This document shows, piece after piece, positions 7,184-16,100 of a stretch of 28,797 nucleotides of DNA (position 1 is the stretch's first letter; the number at the start of each line of letters is the position of its first letter). The stretch is from assembly GCA_902774165.1 (NCBI GenBank), contig CACYHJ010000015.1, positions 728 through 29,524 of the forward strand. Direction: 5' to 3'. A program made the translations under genes and the position numbers. A model generated the notes under the pieces. It searched no databases. It was not told the DNA's origin and saw only the letters and a program-made list of their open reading frames with translations. The DNA comes from Oscillospiraceae bacterium. GTDB lineage: Bacteria; Bacillota; Clostridia; Oscillospirales; Acutalibacteraceae.

Positions 7184-7211
7184 ATTATAATGTCATTCAT
7201 TAATAAGTGAA
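7184..7211 (-). promoter_or_regulatory. Possible promoter of the 6015-7121 gene
   Basis: On the minus strand TTCACT (7211-7206), a 16-nt spacer and TATAAT (7189-7184) lie just upstream of the gene, overlapping the end of the lipoprotein gene. The -10 is perfect and the -35 weak. Confidence 0.35.
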
Positions 7212-7916
7212 TTTTTCAAACCCGAGGTCCTTCAATGTGACATCAGGTTTGTTTTCTTCTAAGAACTCAGAAAATGCTTTAAGCATATCGACAAGCAATT
7301 CCGCTGTCGATTCTTCAACAGATGCCTGAGTAGTCTCCTTTTTTGTGGAATTAAATTTATCAAATACGATTTTACTTGTGCTTGTAAACTCGGCATTATC
7401 AATCCTTCCACGGCCTGTTGTTGTTTCATCTGCTGAAGATGTAAGTATTCTGGTATTGAATACTCTCTTATAATCGACTGACGATGCGACGCTTTCATTA
7501 GAAAAAACCGCGTTAACAGTTACATCCGCATAAAAACTGCCTAATGCGTTTTCATCCATCATACTCTCATACTCATAAATCAGGCGGATTCTGTTATCGG
7601 CTTCCGCAACGATCGAAACGACGGCATCCGCACCCGTTGAGGAAATGATCTTTTTTTCAACACGGGGATTGCCTTCATAAATCATTCCCACGGATCGTAT
7701 ACAATCGACTGTAATCCGATAGTTCAATTCTCTTACAAGATCACGGCTGTTTTTATAATCGTCCAGTTGAACAAGCAGATTTCGAGCCGCATCCAAATTG
7801 CCGTCTTCCATCTGGCGCAACGCCTTCTTATAATCTGACTTTTCACAACCGGACAGAAACAGACATACGGCAACAAACAAGAACGAAATCCTGCTTATTT
7901 TCAACAAATGTTTCAT
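7200..7916 (-). CDS. Lipoprotein of unknown function
   Basis: The 238 residues begin with a signal peptide ending in a lipobox, LSGC, with Cys at about residue 24, so the mature protein should be lipid-anchored on the outer face of the membrane. Residues 28-70 (YKKALRQMEDGNLDAARNLLVQL, then DDYKNSRDLVREL) look like one or two TPR-type helical repeats. The rest is probably a beta-rich domain with many Ser/Thr and no motif I recognise. It reads in the same direction as the neighbouring membrane protein at 6015-7121, with a 78-bp gap. Its base composition is AT-richer than the purine operon, which may point to a horizontally gained segment. Confidence 0.78.
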   Translation of the reverse strand: MKHLLKISRISFLFVAVCLFLSGCEKSDYKKALRQMEDGNLDAARNLLVQLDDYKNSRDLVRELNYRITVDCIRSVGMIYEGNPRVEKKIISSTGADAVVSIVAEADNRIRLIYEYESMMDENALGSFYADVTVNAVFSNESVASSVDYKRVFNTRILTSSADETTTGRGRIDNAEFTSTSKIVFDKFNSTKKETTQASVEESTAELLVDMLKAFSEFLEENKPDVTLKDLGFEKFTY

Positions 7917-7951
7917 TTCTCCATCTCCAATAATTCATTTACACTTCTATG

Positions 7952-7979
7952 AGTATACTGTCATACGTTTCTTAGGCAA
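7952..7979 (-). promoter_or_regulatory. Possible promoter of the lipoprotein gene
   Basis: On the minus strand TTGCCT (7979-7974), a 16-nt spacer and TATACT (7957-7952) lie about 35 nt upstream of the start codon. Confidence 0.4.
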
Positions 7980-8151
7980 CAAGTACCGTCATCTAAAGCA
8001 TTACTGCTGCATTCTTTTTTTCAAATAGTACTGCCGCTTTTTATAATTACTTGCATTTCATCCGGAAAATATGATTATGATCATGGCGATAATTAGAAAC
8101 ATTGATGTTTTTTCATAATACAAACACCACTGGTTTTTGATCTTTCAATAG

Positions 8152-8850
8152 TTAATAAGACGAAAACACCTTACCGATCAGCGTCGCCAGCATCAGCCGG
8201 TTCTGCGCGATTCCGTTGATTTCCAGATAAGACGCAGTGATCGAACCCTCGTCAAGGTCGACGACAAACTGAATCAACGCCGTTGCGGGAGAATCGGCAT
8301 AAGAGAATCTGCCGGTAAACTCAACGACGTTCATACCGCTGTCCGAAAGAAAATACCGCCAGCGGGGACTGGAGAAAAAGCTGTCGAACGCCGTGCCATA
8401 CGTTATGCCGTAATTGGTGTTCGTCGTGGTTTTTACAAGCCTGACAAAAGGACTCATAACGTCTATCCCGGAAGAATAGGACGACGAACCGCTCCCGGAG
8501 CTGACGACCGCGACCGTGATCCCGGCGCCGATCCCGGCGATTACAAGCCCGACGATCAACCAGAACCACCATTTACGGAGCAACGCTTTGAATCCTTTTT
8601 TCTTCACAGCGGGAGCGGAGGCCGCCGCTGCGACGCCTTCTTCGCCGCCGACAGGTTCCACAGCGCCGTCCCCTGTTGTTTCTGACACGTCTGTATTCTC
8701 CGGAACAGCCACCAATCCGGCAGGCACGGAATCGCCGTCGCCGGCATCAGGCTCCGGAAGATTGCCGGCGGATTCCCCGTTGAGAACCGAAGAGGCATCC
8801 TCTTCGCCCGGATGAGTGTTTTCTTTTTCATCAAGAGCAAATAACATCAT
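8152..8850 (-). CDS. Single-pass membrane protein of unknown function
   Basis: The 232 residues have a long acidic, Pro/Glu/Asp-rich N-terminal part (about 1-80), a basic KKKGFKALLRKWW stretch and one TM helix (about 95-118, FWLIVGLVIAGIGAGITVAVV). A Ser/Gly linker follows, then an approximately 100-residue extracellular domain containing YFLSDSGMNVVEFTGRFSY and FVVDLDEGSITASYLEING. An AAGGAGG site lies about 8 nt before the first of two adjacent Met codons. The layout (disordered cytoplasmic head, TM, small outer domain) is like that of the 6015-7121 protein. It lies divergently next to an XRE-family regulator gene. I find no catalytic motif and do not assign a role. Confidence 0.75.
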   Translation of the reverse strand: MMLFALDEKENTHPGEEDASSVLNGESAGNLPEPDAGDGDSVPAGLVAVPENTDVSETTGDGAVEPVGGEEGVAAAASAPAVKKKGFKALLRKWWFWLIVGLVIAGIGAGITVAVVSSGSGSSSYSSGIDVMSPFVRLVKTTTNTNYGITYGTAFDSFFSSPRWRYFLSDSGMNVVEFTGRFSYADSPATALIQFVVDLDEGSITASYLEINGIAQNRLMLATLIGKVFSSY

Positions 8851-9032
8851 AGTACGACCTCCTTTCTTTCAACAAAGCCATGACAGACATCCCTGAAAAC
8901 CACGAATATCAACCTCCAAATATTATTTTATCACAAAATGACACGTATATTAACACTTATCACTAAATGTTTATATATAAATATCTGTTTAATTATAGTT
9001 ATTACTGTCAAAATAAGATTGAGGTGACAGCG

Positions 9033-9356
9033 ATGACTATTGATTACAAACTGATCGGGGCGCGGATCCAAAAGAGACGGAAAGAGAAAAAACTGACGCA
9101 GGAGCAGCTTGCGGAGCGGCTTTCGGTCAGCGTGGGCTACGTCAGCCAGATCGAACGGGGGCTGACGAAGGCCAATCTCGAAATGCTGGCGCACATCTGC
9201 ACGGAGCTTGACTGCGAACTGACCTATCTTTTCGACGGCGTCGTCAAATCAAAGGATTCCTATCTTGACGCCGCGCTGGCGGAGCGCTTTCAGCGACTGG
9301 ACGCGCGGCAGAAGGAGCTCGCCCTGCGGCTTCTCGACGCGCTCCCCGACCGGTAA
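9033..9356 (+). CDS. XRE-family helix-turn-helix regulator
   Basis: The 107 residues carry a Cro/C1-type DNA-binding domain in residues 8-65: GARIQKRRKEKKLTQEQLAE, then RLSVSVGYVSQIERGLTKAN as the helix-turn-helix and LEMLAHICTELDCELTYLFDG. The short C-terminal helix region (about 70-107) may dimerise. I chose the ATG at 9033 because a GAGGTGAC site lies 7 nt upstream and the family starts at this point; an earlier ATG at 8967 would add an unrelated stretch. It is divergent from the membrane protein gene at 8152-8850 and may control it through the AT-rich gap 8851-9032, but no clear operator stands out. Confidence 0.9.
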   Translation: MTIDYKLIGARIQKRRKEKKLTQEQLAERLSVSVGYVSQIERGLTKANLEMLAHICTELDCELTYLFDGVVKSKDSYLDAALAERFQRLDARQKELALRLLDALPDR

Positions 9357-9407
9357 GCCAAAGCCCGATTTGATTATAATTTGAGAAAAATCCGATTTCA
9401 ACCCGCC

Positions 9408-9439
9408 GGGAACGAAATCGACGATTTTGGGAACGAAAT
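9408..9439. repeat. Short direct repeat downstream of the XRE gene
   Basis: The 11-mer GGGAACGAAAT occurs at 9408-9418 and again at 9429-9439, a period of 21 bp. The 166-bp gap 9357-9523 shows no gene; this repeat and AT-rich sequence are all I see in it. Confidence 0.6.
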
Positions 9440-9523
9440 GAAAAATGTTAGCGGATTTTCCGTGATTTTTCGCTTGACTTCGACCAAAAAGAACGAGGAA
9501 TCCGATGTTCCGACCGCAAAAAA

Positions 9524-9553
9524 CCGTCCGTCCGGGAGAACCCGGACGGACGG
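9524..9553. terminator. Bidirectional terminator between the XRE gene and the purine operon end
   Basis: CCGTCCGTCCGGG, AGAA, CCCGGACGGACGG is a perfect 13-bp stem. On the minus strand it is followed by TTTTTT and ends the long purine transcript; on the plus strand a looser T-rich stretch follows, so it can also end the XRE transcript. Confidence 0.93.
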
Positions 9554-9628
9554 CGCGTTTTACTCGTTTTTTGTTGTGCTTCCGGTTCCCGGGACGTATC
9601 CGGGAATCAATCTGATCCTGTCGCCGTT

Positions 9629-10087
9629 TTACGATGAGAACGTATACCCGTAGAAATAATAGCCGTCGTAGGCGGAGAAGCCGAACACGGGACTGAAGGT
9701 CTTTGTGGGGTAATACACGCTGCGGGCGGCGGTTTCCCCGCCGCAGAGGGCGTGGATCTGGATCCCGCCGTCGGCGAGATAGGTATATTCCACCCGCATA
9801 TCCACCCCGTCGACGGAATAATCGCAGGTCAGGATCCGCCCGTCGCCGTCGTAGGTGAATTTCATTGTTTCGGTGGAAATATCCTCCTTCAGCAGGTCAA
9901 GCGCCTGCGCCTCAAAGGGCTTGACAAACAGGGAATACCCTTCGGGGTCGGTAGGCTCGGTCACGGTTTCGTCGTCCACGACGGTGGGCACCGCGTAGGT
10001 GACGCCCTCGCCGCCGTTCTTTCCGCCGCAGGCGGCGCAGAGGACGGCAAGGGAAAGCGCAAGAAGCGCGCAGAAAAGCCGTTTCAT
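9629..10087 (-). CDS. Small lipoprotein, last gene of the purine transcript
   Basis: The 152 residues start with a signal peptide and a lipobox (LCAAC, Cys at about 20), so the protein should be lipid-anchored outside. The mature part has a Thr/Asp/Glu-rich linker, then an approximately 100-residue domain with paired strands (MKFTYDGDGRILTCDYSVDG, MRVEYTYLADGGIQIHALCG) and a Tyr-rich C-terminus. I do not recognise the family. Its ATG overlaps the HAD phosphatase stop by 4 bp (ATGA), so the two are translationally coupled. Its link to purine metabolism is positional only. Confidence 0.8.
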   Translation of the reverse strand: MKRLFCALLALSLAVLCAACGGKNGGEGVTYAVPTVVDDETVTEPTDPEGYSLFVKPFEAQALDLLKEDISTETMKFTYDGDGRILTCDYSVDGVDMRVEYTYLADGGIQIHALCGGETAARSVYYPTKTFSPVFGFSAYDGYYFYGYTFSS

Positions 10088-10746
10088 TCTTCTTCCCCCA
10101 AAACGATTTTTTCGATTTCAGGCGCGCTGTCGACAAGATAGTCCGCGCCGGCAGCGGTCAGTTCTTCGCGGCTGCCGAAGCCGTAGACCGCGCCCACGGA
10201 GGCCACGCCGACCTTTTTCGCCGCGTCGATATCAAAATGCCGGTCGCCGATCATCACGGCTTCCGCTTTGTTTTCGATTCCGAGACCGTCCAGCGCGATA
10301 CGCAAAAGGCGGTCTTTTTCCGCGTCCTTATAATGCAGGGAGATGCCGGAGATGAAGTCGAAGCTGTCCAGCACACCGAGGCGGGCGGCGATCTTCTCGA
10401 TGAACGGCTGCGGCTTGCTGGAGCAGATCCCGGTTTTCACACCGTTTTCCCGCAGCGTATGCAGAAGCGCGGCAACGCCGGGATAGAGCGAGGCCTCCTC
10501 GCAGCCCAGCGTCGCATACCGTTCGCGGTAATAGCCCACCAGCACGTCGGATTCCTCCCGTGTCACGCCGTAAAGATCTATAAACGAATCGTAAAGCGGC
10601 GGGCCGATGAAATACCGCAGCTTCTCGCGGTCGGTCTCTTCGATGCCGAATTTTTTCAGCGCGTAGATGGCGCAGTTGATGATGCCGTCGCCGGAATCGG
10701 CAACGGTGCCGTCGAAATCAAAGATCGCGGCGGTAAATTTTCTCAT
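10084..10746 (-). CDS. HAD-superfamily phosphatase, phosphoglycolate phosphatase-like
   Basis: The 220 residues carry all four HAD motifs: the nucleophile DFDGTVADS (about residues 9-17), the SSKP Ser (about 110), the KDAEKDRLL Lys (about 140) and the acidic GDRHFDIDAAKK pair (about 167-178). A helical cap lies between motifs 1 and 2. It resembles Gph/5'-nucleotidase-like members; the substrate cannot be read from sequence. In a purine operon it may act on a nucleotide or sugar phosphate by-product (inference). It starts 12 nt after the ComEA-like gene and overlaps the next gene by 4 bp. Confidence 0.9.
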   Translation of the reverse strand: MRKFTAAIFDFDGTVADSGDGIINCAIYALKKFGIEETDREKLRYFIGPPLYDSFIDLYGVTREESDVLVGYYRERYATLGCEEASLYPGVAALLHTLRENGVKTGICSSKPQPFIEKIAARLGVLDSFDFISGISLHYKDAEKDRLLRIALDGLGIENKAEAVMIGDRHFDIDAAKKVGVASVGAVYGFGSREELTAAGADYLVDSAPEIEKIVLGEEE

Positions 10747-10757
10747 GGTTCTTCCCC

Positions 10758-11108
10758 TTAAACAGTAATGTAATCCTTGATTTTCTCAAACGTCGCCGGG
10801 CCGATGCCGTAAACCTTTATGATATCTTCGACCGTTGAGAACGCGCCGTGCCGTTCCCGGTAGGCGACGATGGCCTTCGCCTTCGTCTCTCCGATCCCCG
10901 ACAGGGCGGTCAGCTCCTCCGCGGAGGCGGTATTGATGTTGATCCGCGCCTCCCGCGCCGTTTCGACGACGGTGATCCCCGCCGCGGCGCTGTGCCGCGC
11001 GCCGTAGACCCACAGCGACAGAAACAGTGAAAGAAACACCGCCACCGCCGCGAAAGCGAACACGGCGGTGCTGTTTTCGAGCTTTTCTTTCCGTTCGGAG
11101 GGAGTCAT
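10758..11108 (-). CDS. ComEA-like membrane-anchored helix-hairpin-helix protein
   Basis: The 116 residues have a short N-terminus, one TM helix (about 14-36) and a C-terminal double helix-hairpin-helix domain (about 52-116: ININTASAEELTALSGIGETKAKAIVAYR, then FSTVEDIIKVYGIGPATFEKIKDYI). This is the DNA-binding domain of ComEA, which holds incoming DNA outside the membrane during transformation. No comEC or comEB lies here, so a competence role is not shown. I chose the ATG at 11108; the longer upstream frame runs into repeat sequence. It begins just after the large nested repeat that separates it from fhs. Confidence 0.87.
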   Translation of the reverse strand: MTPSERKEKLENSTAVFAFAAVAVFLSLFLSLWVYGARHSAAAGITVVETAREARININTASAEELTALSGIGETKAKAIVAYRERHGAFSTVEDIIKVYGIGPATFEKIKDYITV

Positions 11109-11121
11109 GGGGGTTCCTTTC

Positions 11122-11343
11122 AAATTCTGATTTATCGGGCTGACGCCCGACCGGCAACCGGCATTCGGCAATCGGCAATCGTATTGTAAATTTGACGCCT
11201 GCTTTTTGATATTGCAGCTATCGTCAATTTTACAATTTTGTAATATTACGCTGAGCGTCTATTTGACAGCCACGATTGACGAATGCCGATTGACGAATGC
11301 CGTTAAATTCTGATTTATCGCGCAGCGATAAATCAGAATTTAA
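11122..11343. repeat. Nested heptamer inverted-repeat element B after fhs
   Basis: This 222-bp element is a series of nested inverted arms. The outer pair is AAATTCTGATTTATCG 11122-11137 with its exact reverse complement at 11326-11341. The next pair is 11152-11181 (heptamers CGGCAAC, CGGCATT, CGGCAAT, CGGCAAT) with 11273-11302 (24 of 30 match). The inner pair is TTGTAAATTTGACG 11184-11197 with CGTCAATTTTACAA 11222-11235 (13 of 14). A competing local hairpin, 11303-11343, has a perfect 19-bp stem with a GCA loop. The fhs stop codon (11342-11340) lies inside the element. Confidence 0.92.
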
Positions 11344-13004
11344 AACAGTCCGCTGATCACGCCGTTTTCGTCCACGTCGATGTTCTCTGCGGCGGGCTTC
11401 TTCGGCAGGCCAGGCATGGTGAGGATACTGCCCGTCAGCACCACGATAAAGCCCGCGCCGGCGCTGACCTTCACGCTGCGCACGGTGACGGTGAAATCCT
11501 CGGGCGCGCCCAGAAGGGCGGGGTCGTCCGAGAAGCTGTACTGGGTCTTGGCGATACACACAGGCAGATTGCCGCAGCCCATTTCGGTGAGCTTTTCGAT
11601 CTGCTTCTTCGCCTCGGAGACGAAGAACACGTGCTTGCCGCGGTAAACGCGCTTGACGACGGCGCGGATCTTATCCTCAATGGGACTGTCGGTCTCATAG
11701 GAGAAGCTGAAATCGTTCTCCATCTCGCACAGACGTACGACTTCCTGTGCCAGCGCCTCGCCGCCCTTGCCGCCTTCCGCCCAGACGGTGGAAAGCACGG
11801 TGTTCGCGCCCAGGGCGCGGCACTTGCTGATAATCAGATCGATCTCCGCGTCGGTATCCGTCGGGAAGCGGTTGACCGCCACCACCGCGGGAAGCTTGTA
11901 AACGTCCGTGACGTTGGAAAGGTGGCGCAGCAGGTTCGGGATGCCCTTCTCCAGCGCGTCCAGATCCTCATGGTTCAGGTCCGTTTTCGGCAGACCGCCG
12001 TGCATTTTCAGCGCGCGGACGGTGGCGACGACCACCACCGCGGAGGGCTTGAGGCCCGCCGCGCGGCACTTGATGTCAAAGAACTTCTCCGCGCCCAGAT
12101 CCGCGCCGAAGCCGGCTTCCGTCACAACGTAATCGCTGAGCTTGAGCGCCGTCCTGGTGGCGATCACGGAGTTGCAGCCGTGGGCGATATTCGCGAAGGG
12201 GCCGCCGTGCACGATGGCGGGGTTGCCCTCAAGGGTCTGAACGAGATTGGGCTTGAGCGCGTCCTTCAGCAGGGCGGTCATCGCGCCCGCCGCGTTCAGC
12301 TCGCCCGCGGTCACGGGCTTGTCGTCGTAGGTATAACCGATAATGATGGAGGAAAGGCGCTTTTTCAGGTCGGTGATGGAGCTTGCGAGGCAGAGGATCG
12401 CCATGATCTCTGAGGCGACGGTGATGTCGTAGCCGTCCTCACGGGGCACGCCGTTCATTCTGCCGCCCAGGCCGTCCACCACGTTGCGCAGCTGGCGGTC
12501 GTTCATGTCAACGCAGCGCCGCCAGGTGATCTTCTTGGGGTCGATGCCCAGCGCGTTGCCCTGGAAAATGTGGTTGTCGATCATCGCCGCCAGCAGGTTG
12601 TTGGCCGCGCCGATGGCGTGGAAATCGCCGGTGAAATGCAGGTTGATATCCTCCATGGGGACCACCTGCGCCCAGCCGCCGCCGGCGGCGCCGCCCTTGA
12701 CGCCGAACACGGGACCGAGGGAGGGCTCGCGCAGGGCGACGGTCACGCGCTTGCCGATGCGCGCCATGCCGTCCGCAAGGCCGATGGTGGTGGTGGTCTT
12801 GCCCTCGCCCGCCGGCGTGGGGGTGATGGCGGTGACGAGAATGAGCTTGCCGTCCTCTTTGTCGGATTTCAGGATCTTCTGATAGTCAAGCTTCGCCTTG
12901 TAGTGGCCGTAGGGCTCTAAAAGATCCTCGTCGATGCCCGCCTTCGCGGCGACTTCGGTGATTTTTTTCATTTTCACGCTCTGGGCAATTTCAATGTCGG
13001 TCAT
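11340..13004 (-). CDS. fhs: Formate-tetrahydrofolate ligase
   Basis: Fhs makes 10-formyl-THF from formate, THF and ATP in the cytosol; PurN and PurH use this product. The 554-residue length is typical. The P-loop TPTPAGEGKTTTTIGL lies at about residues 62-77, and RREPSLGPVFGVKGGAAGG-type and EAGFGADLGAEKFFDIKCR segments are present (here the former reads ALREPSLGPVFGVKGG). It follows purL in the operon after a heptamer repeat, and its stop codon is supplied by the nested repeat element downstream. Its place here fits control by the ZTP riboswitch, which senses loss of exactly this cofactor. Confidence 0.98.
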   Translation of the reverse strand: MTDIEIAQSVKMKKITEVAAKAGIDEDLLEPYGHYKAKLDYQKILKSDKEDGKLILVTAITPTPAGEGKTTTTIGLADGMARIGKRVTVALREPSLGPVFGVKGGAAGGGWAQVVPMEDINLHFTGDFHAIGAANNLLAAMIDNHIFQGNALGIDPKKITWRRCVDMNDRQLRNVVDGLGGRMNGVPREDGYDITVASEIMAILCLASSITDLKKRLSSIIIGYTYDDKPVTAGELNAAGAMTALLKDALKPNLVQTLEGNPAIVHGGPFANIAHGCNSVIATRTALKLSDYVVTEAGFGADLGAEKFFDIKCRAAGLKPSAVVVVATVRALKMHGGLPKTDLNHEDLDALEKGIPNLLRHLSNVTDVYKLPAVVAVNRFPTDTDAEIDLIISKCRALGANTVLSTVWAEGGKGGEALAQEVVRLCEMENDFSFSYETDSPIEDKIRAVVKRVYRGKHVFFVSEAKKQIEKLTEMGCGNLPVCIAKTQYSFSDDPALLGAPEDFTVTVRSVKVSAGAGFIVVLTGSILTMPGLPKKPAAENIDVDENGVISGLF

Positions 13005-13021
13005 GGCTGTTGTCCTTTCTG

Positions 13022-13116
13022 GTTGTTAGTTGCTGGTTGCTGGTTGCTCGTTTCTTCTTATCATCGCGCCGCAGGCGCAAACGAATCACGAGTCACGAAT
13101 CACGTTGTTGGTTGCT
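13022..13116. repeat. Heptamer repeat element C between purL and fhs
   Basis: The left part 13022-13056 reads GTTGTTA-GTTGCTG-GTTGCTG-GTTGCTC-GTTTCTT. The right part 13082-13116 reads CGAATCA-CGAGTCA-CGAATCA-CGTTGTT-GGTTGCT. Between them GCGCC-GCA-GGCGC (13066-13078) forms a hairpin. Both halves keep the 7-bp period. The inverted match between arms is weaker than at the other loci, and the last two right-hand units are in the left-arm orientation. It ends 8 bp from the purL stop codon. Confidence 0.82.
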
Positions 13117-13124
13117 ATCGGCTG

Positions 13125-16100
13125 TCATCCGAAGAACTTCACCGCGGAGCGGAACAGCCCCATATCGTACGCGCCGGGAACGTTCCGATAAAGTCCCGCG
13201 TTCCAGCGCTCGGTGTGGCCCATCTTGCCGAAGACGCGGCCGTCGGGCGAGGTGATCCCCTCGACGGCGAAGGCGGAATTGTTGGGGTTATACCGGATAT
13301 CCGTCGTCACGCGTCCGTCAAGATCCACATACTGGGTCGCGATCTGTCCTTTTTCGGCGAGCCGGCGGATCGCCGCGTCGGGAGCGTAGAAGCGGCCCTC
13401 GCCGTGGGAGATCGGCACCGAATAGATCTCGCCGGGCTTTACCGCCGAGACCCGCACGATCTTCGACTGGTGTCTGCCGATGGTGTTGAAGGTCAGCGTG
13501 GGATCGTCCGGCTTCGTTTCGGTGATTCTGCCGTAGGGCACAAGACCTAACTTGATCAGCGCCTGGAAGCCGTTGCAGATGCCGCCCATCAGTCCGCCGC
13601 GCGCATCCAGCAGCGCGGTCACCGCGTCGGTCACCGCCGCGTTCCGGAAGAAGGCCGTGATGAATTTGCCGGAGCCGTCCGGCTCGTCGCCGCCGGAGAA
13701 GCCGCCGGGGATGAAAACGATCTGGCTGTCCGCGATTTTTGCCGCGAACACGTCCACGCTTCTTGCGACGCCCTCGGCGGAGAGGTTGTTGATCACGAAA
13801 ATATCCGGCTGGGCGCCCGCGTCGGCAAAGGCCTTTGCGGTGTCGTATTCACAGTTGGTGCCGGGGAATACCGGGATCAGAACGCGGGGTTTCGCGGTTC
13901 TGACCGCCGGGGCGGGATAGGATTCCGCTTCATAAGTGAACGCCTCGGTTTCTGTTCCCGTCTGTTCGATCCGATAGGGGTAGATCCCGTTCAGCTTTGC
14001 TTCATAGGGCGTGAGCAGCTCGTCCAGCGTCAGGGTTTCGCCGCGCAGGGAGACCGCAGTCTCCGCCGTCGTCACGCCCACGGGGACGCCGACGCTCTCG
14101 CTCTCCGCCAGCTCGATCATGAACGCGCCGTAGCGGTAACTGAAAAGATCGTCAAGGGTCAGAGAATCGTCAAATTTTACGCCGATCCCGTTGCCGATCG
14201 CCGCCTTGAACGCCGCTTCCGCCACGCCGCCCATGCCGGGGGTATAGACCGCGAGCGCCTTGCCCGCGCGGATCAGCGCCGTCACCTGCGCGAAAACGGA
14301 AAGCAGAGATTCCGTCACGGGCAGGCCGTTTTGATCGTACTCGGGGGCGATCAGTACCAGCTTGTGTCCCGCGCCCTTGAATTCCGGTGTGACGACGTCG
14401 CCCGTTTTGCCGGTGGTCACCGCGAAGGAGACGAGGGTGGGCGGCACGTCCAGATCCTCAAAGCTGCCGCTCATGGAATCCTTGCCGCCGATGGCGCCGA
14501 TGCCCAGCTGCATCTGCGCCTCGAAGGCGCCCAGCAGCGCGGCGAGGGGCTTGCCCCAGCGCGCTTCGTCATGGCGGGGCTTCTCAAAATATTCCTGGAA
14601 GGTGAGATACACGTCCTCAAAGGAAGCGCCGGAGGCGATCAGCTTGGAGACCGACTCCACCACCGCAAGATACGCGCCGTGATAGGGGCTCTTTTCGGCG
14701 ATCAGCGGGTTGTAGCCCCACGCCATAAAGGAGCAGTCGTCGGTGTGCTTCGTCTCGCAGGAGATCTTGTTCACCATCGCCTGAATCGGGGTCTGCTGAT
14801 ATTTTCCGCCGAAGGGCATCAGCACCGTGCCCGCGCCGATGGTGGAATCGAACCGCTCGGAAAGGCCCTTCTTCGAGCAGATATTGAGATCGGAAACCAG
14901 TTTTTTATACCCCGCCGCAAAGCCGTCGGGAACTGCTTTTTCAAAGGGCTCCGCTTTGGCGGGCGCGATATCGATATGCTTTTCCGCGCCGTTGGAATTG
15001 AGGAACTCGCGGGATACGTCCACGATCACGGTGTCGTTCCATTTCATCGTAAGTCGCGGCTCCGCCTTGACGACCGCCACCACGGTGGCCTCAAGGTTTT
15101 CACTTTCCGCGATCTCTTTGAACCGCGCCGCGTCCTCCGGCGCCACGACCACCGCCATGCGCTCCTGGGACTCGCTGATGGCAAGCTCGGTGCCGTCGAG
15201 GCCCTCATATTTCTTCGGCACGGCGTTCAGGTCGATATCAAGGCCGTCCGCCAGTTCGCCGATAGCGACGGAAACGCCGCCCGCGCCGAAGTCGTTGCAG
15301 CGCTTGATGAGCAGGGACGCCTCTTTGTTTCGGAACAGTCTCTGTAATTTGCGCTCCTCCGGCGCGTTGCCCTTCTGGACCTCTGCGCCGCAGGTGGTCA
15401 GGGAACTTAAAGTATGGGATTTGGAGGAGCCCGTCGCGCCGCCGCAGCCGTCGCGGCCGGTCCTGCCGCCCAGAAGAATGACGATGTCGCCGGGGGCGGG
15501 ACGCTCGCGGCGCACGTTGGCCGCCGGAGCCGCCGCGATCACCGCGCCGATCTCCATGCGCTTCGCCGCGTAGCCGGGATGATAGATCTCATCCACGACG
15601 CCGGTGGCAAGGCCGATCTGGTTGCCGTAGGAGCTGTATCCGTCCGCCGCGGTGGTGACGATCTTGCGCTGGGGCAGCTTGCCCTTCATGGTCTGGCTCA
15701 CCGGGACCGTCGGGTCCGCCGCGCCGGTCACGCGCATGGCCGCGTAAACGTAGCTTCTGCCGGAGAGCGGGTCGCGGATCGCGCCGCCGATGCAGGTGGC
15801 CGCGCCGCCGAAGGGCTCGATCTCGGTCGGGTGGTTGTGGGTCTCGTTCTTGAACAGCAGGAGCCATTCCTCGTCCTCGCCGTCGGTCTGAATGTTCATC
15901 TTCACCGTGCAGGCGTTGATTTCCTCGGATTCGTCCAGCTTTTCGAGCTTTCCCTCTTTTTTCAGATATTTCACCGCGATGGTGGCGATATCCATCAGGT
16001 TCACGGGCTTGGTCCTGCCCAGTTCCTTGCGCACGGAGACGTATTTGTCATAGGAGCGCTGCAGCGCCTCGTCTTCAAACCGCACGCTGTCGATGGTGGT

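Noticed and set aside
8851..9032. A defined XRE operator in the divergent gap
   Set aside because: AT-rich pieces such as AGTGATAAGTGTT can be picked out, but no repeated or clearly symmetric site appears in both promoters.
10758..11171. Longer form of the ComEA-like protein starting at 11171
   Set aside because: The extra 21 codons are repeat sequence from element B; the ATG at 11108 gives a normal cytoplasmic-TM-HhH layout.
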